Of a stretch of 64,000 bases of DNA, positions 35,360-46,756 are shown in pieces; position 1 is the stretch's first letter, and the number at the start of each line of letters is the position of its first letter. This DNA is from Hirsutella rhossiliensis (Eukaryota; Ascomycota; Sordariomycetes; Hypocreales; Ophiocordycipitaceae): contig NW_025408679.1 of NCBI RefSeq assembly GCF_020360975.1, positions 186,001 to 250,000 on the forward strand. Reading direction: 5' to 3'. Below the pieces are notes generated by a model. The model searched no databases. It was not told where the DNA came from and saw only the letters and a program-made list of their open reading frames with translations. A program made the translations under genes and the position numbers.

Positions 35360-36950
35360 ATAGTAATTTTAATTCCTTTAACTATTTATTCTCCTAAGGT
35401 TTATATTTAGTAGAACGGAAGATAAAGAATAAGGAAATAGATAAGTTAACCTTAACTTATAAACCTTAATATCTTCTTAGAAAGAAAGCTCTTACTTTTA
35501 TACTAACGAATACTAGCTTCTTAATCTCTTTTTATAAAAGAAATACTTAGGGAACTCTAGATAAAAGTAGAACTTTAACGTATTAAAGCTTAAGTAATAT
35601 AGAGCTTCTATTAATAGTTAGAAAGATACTTATTTCTAAGATATTTCCTATTAAGCTCCTATAGAAATAAAAGATAGCTAGATCGCTTACCTTAGTAATA
35701 AGAATAACGCTTAAAGGAATTAAGAGCGGAACTTCTATAATATAACTTACTAGCTTACTTAGCTAATTATTAAAGCCTATAAAAATAAATTAATAACCTA
35801 GAATACGTTTTAGTAATAAGGTAATATTAGCTATAAGTAATAGAGCTATATAGAAATAGGTATAGTATAGCTTCCCTTACCTTGCCTTAACTACTTTTAG
35901 TAAAAGGATAAAGCCTTAGAAGTTCGCTAAACTATAATAAATAAAATAAAAAAGAACCTTTAAATAATACTACCCTTAGTAGTACGTTCGCGATAATAAT
36001 CTTAGTAAACTAGCTAGTAAGCTTAATTATAAAAGTACCTCTTATAAAACTATTAGTAAAAGCTATAATAAGAGAAACTAAGGATAATAATACTATAAAC
36101 CCTCCTTAAGTACCCTTAGTATATATTAGACTAAAAGATATAAGGAAGTTTAACCTTATTAGCCCCTTTAATATAACGCTTAATATCCTAAAAAAAAATA
36201 AAAAAAAATATATATATAAAAGCGTCGATTAATTTATTAATTCCTTAAAGTAGGTAGCTATTTATAGACCGGAATACGCTAATAAGCTAGCGATATTAAT
36301 CCCTAGCTTACTTTATAAAACTACTATTAAATAGTATTCTAGCGATCTTAACGAATCTAACTAAGTTATACTTTATACCTTAAACTAAGGATTTACCGCT
36401 TAGTATACTAAACTATAAAAACGCTTTACTATTTAGCTAAAAGTAGCTTTAAGATCTTTATAAATAAAATGATTTACTACCTTAGATATTATAAATAAAG
36501 CTAATTTTTATAAATAGATATTAAAGCTCTATTAAAAAGTAAAAGTAGCGCTATACTTAAAAGAGTACCTTACTATACTAGTCTATTAATAACTAAATAT
36601 ATTACTATAAGAATTATTCCGCTAACCTATTAATTTAGAATTATTTAATACCTAGATTAATAACTATAAGTAACTTATCCTATAGTTAGAAACTAAGCTA
36701 ATAGTTAGGTTATAAGGAAAGATAAGTAATATAATAAAAGGATATATATAAGGTAGGTTATATAAAACTAAGAATAAGACTATAGTAAACTCTACTTTAT
36801 TTATAGCTAAACTAACTAGTTAGAAACCCTAGGAATAAGGATAATCTTAATATAAAGGAAATATAACGACTATAATAAGATAGAATAATCTACGCTAAGT
36901 AAATATAGGCCTAGTACTAAACTAATTAACTAGTCCTTAAACTAAACTAT
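35360..36950 (+). pseudogene. Gag region of C1
   Basis: Plus-strand coding-like sequence between the 5' LTR and the protease. It is near-identical in layout to C2 48,540-50,130, so its decay can be compared between copies. Readable patches such as GFTA-YTKL-KRFTI near 36,390-36,430 fit a Gag capsid, but no zinc knuckle was confidently found. Stops are abundant. Confidence 0.55.
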
Positions 36951-36999
36951 AGCCTTAGGATTTAAAACTAAAGGAGGGCTCTTAGGAAAACCTAATTAT

Positions 37000-38260
37000 T
37001 ATTAACCTTACTTATTAGCTTTAAGCGGTACTAACTAATAACTAAGGTAAGATATATCTTTCCTAGGAAATATAAAACTAGATCTTATTTACCTATAATA
37101 AAGGGCTAAAAGATAAGGATACTACTATTAATATAAGAGAAGAAACTAAAGAAATAGAAAATAAGATCCTATTTATTCCTAATATAATAGAAGCGGAACC
37201 TATAAGACTAAGTAGTTCGCTTAAAATACTAAGGAACTAGCTAACTATAAGAGCAGCGCTATAAACTAAAAAATCAGACCTAATAAAGCTATCCTAGTTT
37301 ATATATACTTAGATATCTATCTTTAAAACTAAAGGCCTAGACTAGCTATTAAATATATATATAGACTTTAGTATAGCCCGCTCTATAATTAAAGAAGACT
37401 AGCTTAACTACTTTAACGATATAACCCTTAATATAACCTAGTAAGTCCTATTATTTAGTATAAGGAAAAGCTAAACTAAGGGTTAAGCGACCTTAATAAT
37501 TAATATCCTAGGGAAATAAAAAATAGGATTTAAGGTTAAGTAATTTACTATTAATACCTAGGTAGTCTAGACCTTATTTATAGGATTATTACTTAAATAA
37601 GATTTCTTAGTATTAAACAAAGTTAATATCTTAAACTTTAAGGGAATAATATTTATTAGCTTATATAGTAACCTAATAGTTATAGCTCGCTTAACTTAAT
37701 AGGGCTATATAATCTATTATTAGGTTATATACTAAGCTAACGTCGATATCTTTATATATAGGATAGAACGCTTACTAGTATAGATTAAGGATATACTAAG
37801 GGATCGTAACCTAGTACTTTTTCTAAGAGACTTATTATTAGCTTATAACTTAATCTAAGGTATAACTTTAGTTATAGTAGTTAATACTACCGCTTACTAT
37901 ATTAGATTTAATAAAGGATAGTATTTAAGAATATTAATAAACCTTAGTAATAAAATATAGTTTTTATAGATCGACCTACCTAGGGAAACCCTAGCTAGGG
38001 TAACTTTAAGTAAAGAGCTAGCTATATAAAAGACTATAGAATATAGTAAACTATACTAAGATACTAACTTATTAGTAAAAACCCTAGAAGAAGGGAGCCC
38101 TAAGTCTATTAAAAGGGAACTACTTTTATAAATATATAAATAGACTCTAAACCATAAGATTAGTATTTTATAAGACTATAGCCTCTTAGAAATAACTACT
38201 TTAAAGGATATTAAAATCTATAATTAAGACCCTATATTTATAAAAAAGATCTAATATATA
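37000..38260 (+). pseudogene. Protease and N-terminal Pol of C1
   Basis: Contains a retropepsin-like site, YIDFSIARSIIKED near 37,351-37,392, where D-S-G would be expected at DFS. FIGLLLK and DFLVLNKVNILNFKGI follow near 37,577-37,650, the usual run-out of fungal Gypsy proteases. The same stretch is in C2, where the copy stops shortly afterwards, at 51,448. Confidence 0.65.
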
Positions 38261-38339
38261 GTTACTTTCTTCCTAACCTTATAAAAGGACTAAGGTACTA
38301 TTAAGGTCTACTTAAACTACTATATATATATTTTACTAG

Positions 38340-39800
38340 TAGAAAATTAATACCTATAAAAACTAACTTTTAAGGCTTACCCGCTTAGCTAAAAGGATAA
38401 GGCGCTAATCGATTAAACTTATAAGGACCTATATTAAAAGGGGCGTATAATATAAGCTATAAAGGTAACCCCGTTCGCTTACTTTATATTTATAGTTTAG
38501 AGAACTATATATTAATCTAAAAGCTATAAGGGAAACGCTTTATTTCCGCTATAAACGCTTAGTCTTTCTTTTATTAGTTCCTTATTTATAAAGAGTATTA
38601 AGAAAGGTTTATAGTAATTAGCTATAGAAGCTTAGAATAACTAATAGTAGCCTTAATAAGATATAAGAACTTACTTATATATATCTAACGATTTATAGAC
38701 TAAATCCTTTAAGAATATATAGAATATTCCTTTAAGTATATTAATAATATTATAATATACTTAGATATAGAAAACGACTATATTTACTACCTTTAAGCTA
38801 TCTTCTAACTTTTTATAAACTATAACCTAGCCTTAGCTAGATCGAAATTATTACTAAGCTACCTATTTATAAAACTATTAATATTTTAAGTTAATAGTAT
38901 TAGCTTAGTAAATACTAAAGAATAAGTATAGGTATTATAAGATATAAAGTTTCTAAATACCCTATAGGTACTAAAAAAGTAGCTTAGCTTAGTTAACTAG
39001 CTATAGTACTTAGTAGCTTACTTTTCTTAAAGGGTAGAAGCGCTCTAGGTTTAGAAAATATTAATACTTAAGGAAGCGCGAGATAGTTAAGCGCTACTTA
39101 AAGGATTAGTAAGAAATAGATATACCTTTAAGGCAATATACTAACTATCCTTAGTAAAAGAATAGGCCTTCGAAGATATTATAAACGCTTTTATAAAACT
39201 AACGCGGCTATATTATTTTAACTTATAATAGCTATTATTTCTATAAATCGATGCTAGCTATAAGCTAGGCTTTATAGTAATAGCCCTTTACTTAGTACTA
39301 AGGGTAGATTAGAACCTAGGAAGGACCTTACCTTAAATAAGTATCTAGCTAATCCTTTATCTTAGTAAAAGCTTAACTAGTAAAGTACTTAAATACTAGC
39401 CTATTAAACTTAAAGTCGCTTATCTTTCCTAGGTATATTAAAAGCTCTAGTTATATATTATCTCTACCTTACTATTAAAGGTTATTATACTAACTAACTA
39501 TACTACTATAAGTATAATCTTAAAGTAAATATTACTATTTACTATTAGTATAAAGATAAATAATTAGCTTATACTTACTTTATAGTACCTTAGCTAGTTT
39601 CCCTTAAAGGTCTATTATATTTTTAGAACTATAAATATCCTTATTAATATACTTTCTTAACTACTATTTATAATACCTAGGAAATATAAACCTAGGGAAT
39701 TAGACTATATTTAGGAAGATAAAGCGCTAGTTAAATATATATATATAGTTATAGAATCCTTTATTTAACCTAACCTATACTAAAAGATATAAGAAGTATA
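38340..39800 (+). pseudogene. RT and RNase H of C1
   Basis: The RT catalytic box is at 38,737-38,748 and reads YINN for YxDD; both Asp codons became Asn. It is followed by IIIYLDIENDYIYYL, NYNLALARSKLLLSY and a long frame down to RNase H, where LQIDASYKLGF near 39,240-39,270 marks the first acidic residue and YLSKSLTSKVLKY the next block. It is a single frame with RIP-type stops over more than 1 kb, clearly Ty3/Gypsy. The upstream finger/palm part of the RT is harder to read. Confidence 0.88.
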
Positions 39801-41240
39801 CGTAAAAGAACTTAGGTAGGCCGGTATACTAAAGTAGCTTAAAAGCAATAAGTCTTAAGTTAGTCTCTTATTTATTTAATAAAATAAGTTACTCTACTTA
39901 GTTAAGTTTAAAGGTTATTATTAGCTCTATATCCTTACTACCTATACTAAGGAAATAATCGCTAATAACTATACGCGTAAATTTTACCTTAGATAGTAAA
40001 GGATATAAGAGGAGTTATCTTTTATATTTACTATTACTAGCCTTAAGAAACTTATTAATAGCTTTATTAATAAGTATAACGCTTATAATAAAAACTAAAC
40101 TAACTAGTTAAAGGCCTTTAATAAGTTAGTTTTAATTACTTTCTTAGCCTTACCTTATTATATAATTACTATAGATTTTATTATAAGGCTCTTAAACGTC
40201 CTTATAAACCGAACTTTATAAATACTACTTATTAAGGTCTATTATAATATACTACTAATAGTAACGAATAAGTTCTTAAAAATAAGGCTCCTTATCCTAA
40301 GCTATAATTAGTTTACTATAGAGGATTAAGCTAAGGTACTATTTACTAAGTTAATACGCTATAACTAAGAGATTCCTACTTAGATTATCTTTAACTAAGA
40401 CCTTAAGTTCCTTTTAGCGTTTTAAAAAGGACTATAAATAGTATATAAGTCTAAGTTACTAGTATTTATAGCTTAGTATCCTTAGACTAATAGCTTATTA
40501 AAATAATATAACTAAGTAGTTAAAACTATACTTTAGTTCTTAATAACTAACTTCCTATCTTATTAATAGGTCGATATATTACTATTACTTTAATTTACCT
40601 TTAATAACTCTTACTCCTTAGTAATTAGTACCTTTTTAAGTAAGCTACTAACTAAGATATAAATAGATAATAGTAAGTATTACCTTAAGGAAGGCCCTTT
40701 ATAAATAGATAAGGAGATACTTTAAGATTAGGCTAGGATCTTAATAGCTTTAGCTTAAGCGGGAATAAAAAGGTAGTATAACGTAAAGTATTAAGCACTA
40801 AAATTTAAGCTTAGAAAATAAGTATAGCTCTAGCTAAGGAAAGGATATAGTATAGCTAATAAATAAGTAGTAAAGTTAAAGGAACGCTATATAAGACTAT
40901 TTAAAGTCCTTAAATAAATCGGCTATTTAGCCTACCGCCTTAACCTAGCTAAATCCCTAAATATCTATAATATTATTTCTATTATATAGCTATAGCTAGC
41001 TAAACGACTAGACGCTTAACTTAGCTTAAAACCTAATTATAAGAATATACCTTTATATTTATATTTTACTATTATAAAGAAATAATAAGTATAAGGAGCT
41101 CTATAAAATAAGCTAGTAAAAGGAGGCTTTATAATATAGTCTAAGGGAATAACCCTTAAAGATAAAAGACCTCTACTAAATATCTATACCTTCCTTTAAG
41201 AAAAGCGGATTAAGATAAGCTTATCCTAATAAATAAAAAT
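39800..41240 (+). pseudogene. Integrase of C1
   Basis: Same frame style as the RT. The core begins with TIDFIIRLLN near 40,172-40,200 (first Asp), has a FNQD-like second acidic site (stop for Gln) near 40,392-40,405 followed by LKFLLAF, and a degraded third site near 40,500 (NSLLK, then YNQVVKTTLQF-like). The C-terminal part keeps a Lys/Arg-rich stretch and YLAYRLNLAKSLNIYNIISI near 40,925-40,985, typical of the linker before a chromodomain. RIP-type stops throughout. Confidence 0.8.
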
Positions 41241-41739
41241 ATATATAAAATATATAAGTTAATTATAAGTAAAATAAATACCTTATTACTTATTTTAGCT
41301 TAGCGGTTTTAAAGATATCTATAATACGAGAATAGGTAAGGCATAGAATATTCTAATTAAATCTACTACTTATACTAGAACCTATAGTCTTACGTTAACT
41401 ATTATATCATAATTAAACTACTTACTAAGTTAAGAAGATATACTATAGATAAAGCTTTTTAAGTACTATAGAATATACTAGAAAGCTAACTAATTAGTTT
41501 ACTAGTAAGTAAGTAATAGTCTATAAAAGATAAAGGATTTCCTTAGGAGTAGTAAATAAGATAAGTAAGTTTATAAGTATCTTTTACAACGCTATTCTTT
41601 TAATATATTATTTAGCCCTTTATATACTTATTATAAATTCCGGACGAAATCCTACCCTATACTCCCTTAACTAAACCTTTAGCTTATATTATTAATTACT
41701 TAATCCTATACTTATTACTTATACCTTTTAATACTAATA

Positions 41740-41960
41740 CTAACTACTAAGAAGTTAAAAGAATCCTTAACTCTAAAACTTATAAATATAGCTAAGGGAC
41801 TACTTATATAAAATACTTTATTAGCTAGAAAGGCTAGCTAAGTAGCTATAATTCCTAAGTAGCTACTAAGGATATTACTATTAAAGACCTTATTAAAGAA
41901 TTTAATATATAGTAAGGAGCGTTATAAGGTTATATTACTTATACTTAGAAGCTCCGCGCG
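41740..41960 (+). pseudogene. Chromodomain-like segment of C1
   Basis: Reads EVKRILNSKTYKYS, then TTYIKYFIS, a stop for Trp, KG, LSSYNS, a stop for Trp, and VATKDITIKDLIKEF. This is the chromodomain pattern (V-E-R-I-L-x-S start, Y-F/L-V/I-x-W-K-G core, N-S-W, terminal helix DLI-EF). About 500 bp of poorly readable sequence separates it from the integrase, which is longer than usual and may include an indel or spacer. Confidence 0.7.
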
Positions 41961-42129
41961 CGTACTATATACTAGTATAAGCCGCTATAGCTAAGGGAGA
42001 AATAATAGTATATAGTATACGCTATTACTATTTATTCTCTTAAAAGTCTAAGGATAGGTTAACTAGCTAATAAGTATTAATAGGCTGCTTATAGCGAATA
42101 GTAATTTAATTTTATATTTTAGTACCTAT

Positions 42130-44270
42130 TTTTATTTTTATTTTAAGAACCCGATTTCCTTATCCTTTTATACTTCCTTTTCTATACTAAACCGCGCCCC
42201 TTTTATACTTATATTTAGGGTTCCCGCTATCTAAGGCTATAAGTATTATAGTAAGGACTTAGTATTTTACTAGTATTTCTCCGATTAAATCTAATATCGA
42301 CCGCTACGCTTAAGCCTTAAAGGATTCTACTAAGTAGTTTAATTATATAAGAATAAGGTAGAGCTCCTTTATAGCCTTAAGTCTAATATAGCTATATTTA
42401 CTAAGTAGAAATAAGATAATTATAGTATATATTTTAACTACTATAACCTCCTTATTAAAGAAGGATATAATCTTAATATAAGCTTAGTAGAAAATAGTAT
42501 ATACTATGCCCTTTTATCTCTTTCCTTATTTAAAGCCTACGATTTATATAAATATAACTAGCTATACTTCTTTATACCTTATAGCGCCGCCGCTTATTAT
42601 ATTACTACTATAACTCCTATAGCTACTTAAACTAATAAGAATATAATATTAACTATCTAACTATAGTAGGTCGGCGCTTCCTATTACTTTAATCCTAGTA
42701 CTCCTTTATATATTTACTTTAATAACTATATCTTATTACTATTAAGCTTTAGTAATTTATTTAGTAATTCGCTACCCTTAGTTATAAGTATTATAGGGAA
42801 AACCCTTAGTACCCCCTATAACGCCCGCGGGTAGTTTACTTTATTATTTAATAAAAATAAGCCTTTTCCTTTATTACTATATAACCTAGATAGGGCTATC
42901 TTCCTTAATAAAACTAAGATAATAACTAGCGCCCTTAAGACTATATAAATCGCTACTATCTTAGCTAATATTATTAATAAGCTCCTATTTAAATAGGTCG
43001 CCTTTATAGACGCTAAGATACTTAAGATCGTCGCTACTATTACTAGTATAAAGTACCTCCTTACTTATTTAAAGATATTTAAGGCCGCTACTATAAAAGA
43101 GTATAAGGCTACCGGTATACTAAGAACCTATAAGTTTAAAAAGAGCCTTAAGCGTACCCTAGCTAAGATTAAAGGATTTAGTATAGTAAACCTTACCTTT
43201 AATAAGCTATTAAGGAACTTATTTATTAAACGCTTACTCGCCGCTATTATAGCTCTACCCTTTACTCCTTCTAAGTAAGCTAACTTATTCGCTAAGGAAT
43301 AGGCTTTAATACTAGTCTAATAAAAGCTTAACTCCTTTTAGGTTCTAAGCCGCGGAAAACTTAGACTATTTCCTATTATACCTTTTACAGTATATTATAA
43401 TAACCTAGGCAATATAAATAGCTATATATATATTATTTATTTTAAGTTAAAAGCGCTAGTTTATAAAGCCCTAAATATAGCTATAATTTAAGTAAATCCA
43501 TTTACCGCTATTTATAAGAAAGCTAACGCTAACCTTTTACTTAGCTAATACGCCGCCCTTACTAAAGTACCTACTAGCTTTATCTATTAGTTTACTTTTA
43601 CCGCTTACCTTTTAAACGACTTACTTAAGTTCGCTATAGTATACTAAAGAGCCGCTTATATCGGCCCCCTATATATACTAGTAGCGGCCCGCCCTTATAT
43701 AGCTAATATAATAGCTTATTTTAACTTATTAAACTAGAAGTTTACTAATATATACCTAGGTAGATTCTAGAACCTAGGCTTAATTATATAGGCACTAGTA
43801 ATAGTAATCTATAACTAAATTCTAGCCTCTTATAATAAACTAGCTATAATACTCTTAGTAGAACTAGCCCTAAATAATACTTATAGTATACCTATCTATA
43901 AAGCCTTTAATATATAAGATGCCCTAGCTAATATACTAGTAGGCCTTAAGGAACTAATAAAAGAGGAAGCTAAGGAAGAGATTCCCTACCTTACTTTTAC
44001 CCCCGTAGTATAAGATAGTTAGTTACTAGGTTAGCCTTATTATATTCCTGGTCTTATTTATTTTTTACCGGCTTAGCTATAGAGCGCCCTTAGTTATAAT
44101 TAGTTTTCCCTAGCTTAGCTATACTACGCCCCTAGCCTTACTTATTTATTACCTTAGTTTAGCTACCTAGCGCCCTTAGTCTTAGTAGTATTTTACTCTT
44201 AGCTTAGCTACCTCGCGCCCTTAATATTAGTTATACTAGGTTACGTTTTAAATAAGATATAAGTTATCCT
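42130..44270 (+). pseudogene. Extra sense-strand ORF of C1 between chromodomain and 3' LTR
   Basis: About 700 codons of plus-strand coding-like sequence, stops again at Gln/Trp positions. Readable parts: YNARG near 42,820, LLYNLDRAIFLNKTKIITSA near 42,880-42,940, AFIDAKILKIVATITSIKYL near 43,003-43,060 and EYKATGILRTYKFKKSLKRT near 43,100-43,160. The C-terminus is Pro/Leu-rich with a four-unit repeat (44,068-44,225). I recognise no family. It lies inside the C1 LTRs, so it either belongs to the element (a third ORF after pol) or was captured by it. C2 is truncated before this point, so copies here cannot be compared. Confidence 0.6.
44068..44225 (+). repeat. Four imperfect ~43-bp tandem repeats in the C1 extra ORF
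   Basis: Units built on TTAGCTA...GCGCCC recur at roughly 44,072, 44,113, 44,157 and 44,200. Each encodes a Q/F-L-x-x-A-P-type peptide (YLAPLV, YLAPLI; YYAPSL). The unit length is close to a multiple of three, consistent with a repeat kept within a reading frame. Confidence 0.7.
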
Positions 44271-44397
44271 TTATACTAACCTTAGAAATCTATATAAGTT
44301 TACTATAATTTCCTATTAGCGCGACTCCCTCTTAAATACTATAGGAGACTAATAAGGACGTTAGTTAATTCTTTTACCTTAAGTATTTATTATAAGA

Positions 44398-45092
44398 TAC
44401 CCTATAGTCGATAATCTAAGTACCTATAATAATATTTACTTCCTTTAAGGAAGTTACCTTTAACTCTTTAAAGCTCCTTATAAAAAAAGGAACCTAGAAG
44501 CTATTAAGTAAACTCTAGGAAATTACCTAAAATCCTAGAAATATTAACCGAGCGGATTATATAAATATTTTATAGAGATTTCCCTTAGGAATATATTATA
44601 TAGGGAATATACGATGATTTCCTAAGTAATAATAGCTCCTTAAGGATTATATTAATATTTCCTTTAGAAGTTACTATAAAAATATAGTAAGGAAATTATA
44701 AAGAAATACCTATACTTACCTAGGGAAAATACTAAGAAATACCGCTAATATACTATACTACTATTATATAATTATAAGGTTAAGATATTACTTAGTTAAA
44801 GCCTTAAGTAAGGTCTTACGCTCGCTATAGTATATATAAAAGATAGAGAACCTATTAAATCTTAGGTAGGAAGAGAAGAATATAAATAGTTATTACTACT
44901 CTTACTTTAACTTATAAGACTAATAGCTAGTTTATATTTAACGCGCGTAATAATATATAGTAGCTAGTTTATATAATACGTTTAACTATATATAGTAACT
45001 AGTCTATTTAGTTACTTATTAAGCCTATACTAGATCTAAGTAAACGGCTAAGTTAAAGTACTAGCCTTATACTAAGGGACTAGTATATAATA
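44398..45092 (+). repeat. 3' LTR of C1
   Basis: 695 bp, matching 34,651-35,355; about 10 bp shorter than the 5' LTR. Followed at 45,093-45,097 by the CTAAG duplication. It retains a TGATG at about 44,615 where the other copies read TATAA, a site spared by RIP. Confidence 0.92.
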
Positions 45093-45097
45093 CTAAG

Positions 45098-45650
45098 GGC
45101 CGCCTTATACTTTAACCTTATAGTAGTAAAGGGTAAATTTATTAAAGCTAGTATTAGGAAGGTATTAAGGATTTAATATAAGGTTACTTTTTAGTCTAAG
45201 TCTTATAATATTTAGTAAAATAGCTTTATAAATTAAGCTTATTTATTTTATTACTACTAAGCCTCTTTTTATAGGTATTACTAATATAGCTCCTCTTTTT
45301 ATTACTATAGCTATTAGTACTAAACTTCTTTTAATAGTAGCTACTATTATTATTACTACCTTAGTTAATACTACTAAGGTTTTAATATTAAGTCTAATAT
45401 ATAAATAGCTTATATTATTATAAGGTAAGTAAAGGGTTATACTATAAGTACCTTTATTATATTATAATAATAAGCTATATAGGATTTAACTATATACTAT
45501 ACTTACTATTACTAAATATACGTTTATATATATAGCTTACCTTACCTTATAACGCTATTAGCTAAGGTCTAAGCTAATACCTTAACTTATACTAAGGGTA
45601 AATACCCTTATAAGAAGGCCGTATTCTATTATACTAACTTTTATAATAAA
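45098..45650. other. D-host gag start, diverged LTR-like repeat, edge of copy G
   Basis: 45,098 to about 45,280 continues the gag of D-host on the minus strand after the C1 insertion, judged from position against D1. The stretch 45,440-45,565 recurs at 61,790-61,920, including TTATATTATAATAATAAGCT. It may be a diverged D-family LTR, as it shares an AATAAGCTATATAG-like block with the D1 LTR in reverse complement. No coding potential recognised otherwise. Confidence 0.45.
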
Positions 45651-45699
45651 TATATCTACCTTCCCTTCCCTTACCTCCTCCTTTTTAAAGTATATAAAG

Positions 45700-46640
45700 T
45701 TATTTATTAATACTATACTAGCCGCGGCCGATAATAGCTCTACCGCTACTACTACTCTTACCTACGCCCTTAATACTATACTTACCGCCGCCGCTACTAC
45801 TTCTATTATACTAGCTACCCTTATATTACCTTTTAAAGTAATAACGCTATCTCCGCCGCTACTTATAATACCTAGCCCTTTAGCCCCTACCTTTATTTCC
45901 GCTACCCTTATAAGTCTATAGTTAAATAAGCGTAATAGACGTTTTCTACTAACCTCTTAAAGTATAAGCGCTAAGTATAAGCTCGCGCTACCTACTTAGC
46001 CCTTTATATATATTATATATTATAGCAGCTTAATTACTTTAACTAGGTCGGGCGCTACCGCGGCGCTAGCTACTATTAGTACGCGCGCGCTAGCCGCGCT
46101 AATAAGGCAGCGCCTTTTATCTTACTCGCTATAGCGTCGGCTTAGAAAGCTAGCGCGTATAGGTAAGCGTAGGGAGCTACTAAGAAGCGCCTTACCGCCG
46201 CCGCTACTATATACTATAACCTCCGCGCCCTTAAGCGATAAGGCTTTATATTTAAGTAAGTCTTTACTCTTTTACTTTCTTAATTTCGCTTTTAATATAC
46301 CTAGCGCTAAGGATACTACCTTTATCGCTTTATTAGCGGTCCCTTTAGCTATGCCTGCCTCCGCTACTACTACTACCTTAGCTATTACTATTAATATTAG
46401 CCGCCGCCCCTTTACTCTTAGAGCCGCTACTACTACTAACTAGCTTATAGGCTTAGAGGGCCGCCTTAGCGCCTTAAAGAGCGCCGCTACTATTAATAAA
46501 AAAAAGGAGGCTAATAAGGATAATAATAATAATAATAATAATAAAGGTAATAATAATAATAAGAAATAAGCTTAGGTAGTTTAAGGGCTTTACTTTATAA
46601 TAAACGCTATTTTTATCTTTACTTATACTATTACGCTTAT
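45700..46640 (+). pseudogene. Antisense accessory ORF of copy G
   Basis: Plus-strand frame antisense to the G pol. Its blocks match the D1 antisense ORF in the same order. A TLATLTLPFKVITLSPP stretch near 45,810-45,860 corresponds to ALAALTSPFRVTTPSPP in D1, and an FLLTS-stop-SISAK block near 45,940-45,970 to PLTS-stop-SINAK. An Arg-rich middle near 46,090-46,190 follows, then LIGLEGRLSALKSAATINK near 46,445-46,500, an Asn run from an (AAT) tract, and GLYFIINAIFIF near 46,580-46,620. The stop between S and S sits at the same codon in both copies. Function unknown. Confidence 0.72.
46518..46565 (+). repeat. (AAT)n tract, probable RIP product of (GAT)n
   Basis: Run of TAA/AAT triplets with one interruption. 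It sits exactly where D1 has a GAT/GAC/GAG acidic tract and D-host a GAG tract. (GAT)n contains TpG at every junction, so RIP turns it into (AAT)n, changing an Asp tail into an Asn tail. Confidence 0.7.
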
Positions 46641-46756
46641 ATTATTATAACTACCCCTTTTACTTTACTTACTTTATTGTCTTAGCTTAAGCTACTATTA
46701 ATAGTCTATTATTCTATTATTCTTATTTATAGTATTTATAGGGCCTTAAACTTATT

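Larger units (their letters stand above)
34651..45092 (+). mobile_element. Full-length Gypsy C1 (10,442 bp) with long LTRs and extra 3' ORF
   Basis: LTRs at 34,651-35,355 (705 bp) and 44,398-45,092 (695 bp) and a perfect CTAAG duplication set the borders. Inside, on the plus strand: gag remains, protease, RT, RNase H, integrase, a chromodomain-like segment, then a further 2-kb ORF before the 3' LTR. Heavy RIP. A second, truncated copy (C2) is at 47,834-51,448. At 10.4 kb it is long for a fungal Gypsy, and the extra ORF accounts for much of this. Confidence 0.92.
20639..45420 (-). mobile_element. Chromodomain Gypsy D-host, split by three nested insertions
   Basis: A minus-strand Ty3/Gypsy whose pieces align in order with the better-preserved D1. 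The right-hand gag piece is 45,098 to about 45,280, the middle gag piece 34,645-34,283, and the rest of gag plus protease runs from 27,304 to about 26,100. Then come RT, RNase H (split by a SINE), integrase, chromodomain (about 21,930-21,640) and an antisense ORF. The breaks coincide with clean target duplications of D1, C1 and the SINE, so one original element can be traced over 25 kb. It is far more RIP-mutated than D1. Its LTRs are not certain: a diverged, LTR-like repeat sits at 45,440-45,565. Confidence 0.8.

Noticed and set aside
42130..44270. Envelope-like protein making C1 an errantivirus-type element
   Set aside because: No signal peptide, membrane anchor or furin-like site could be seen; only the position fits.
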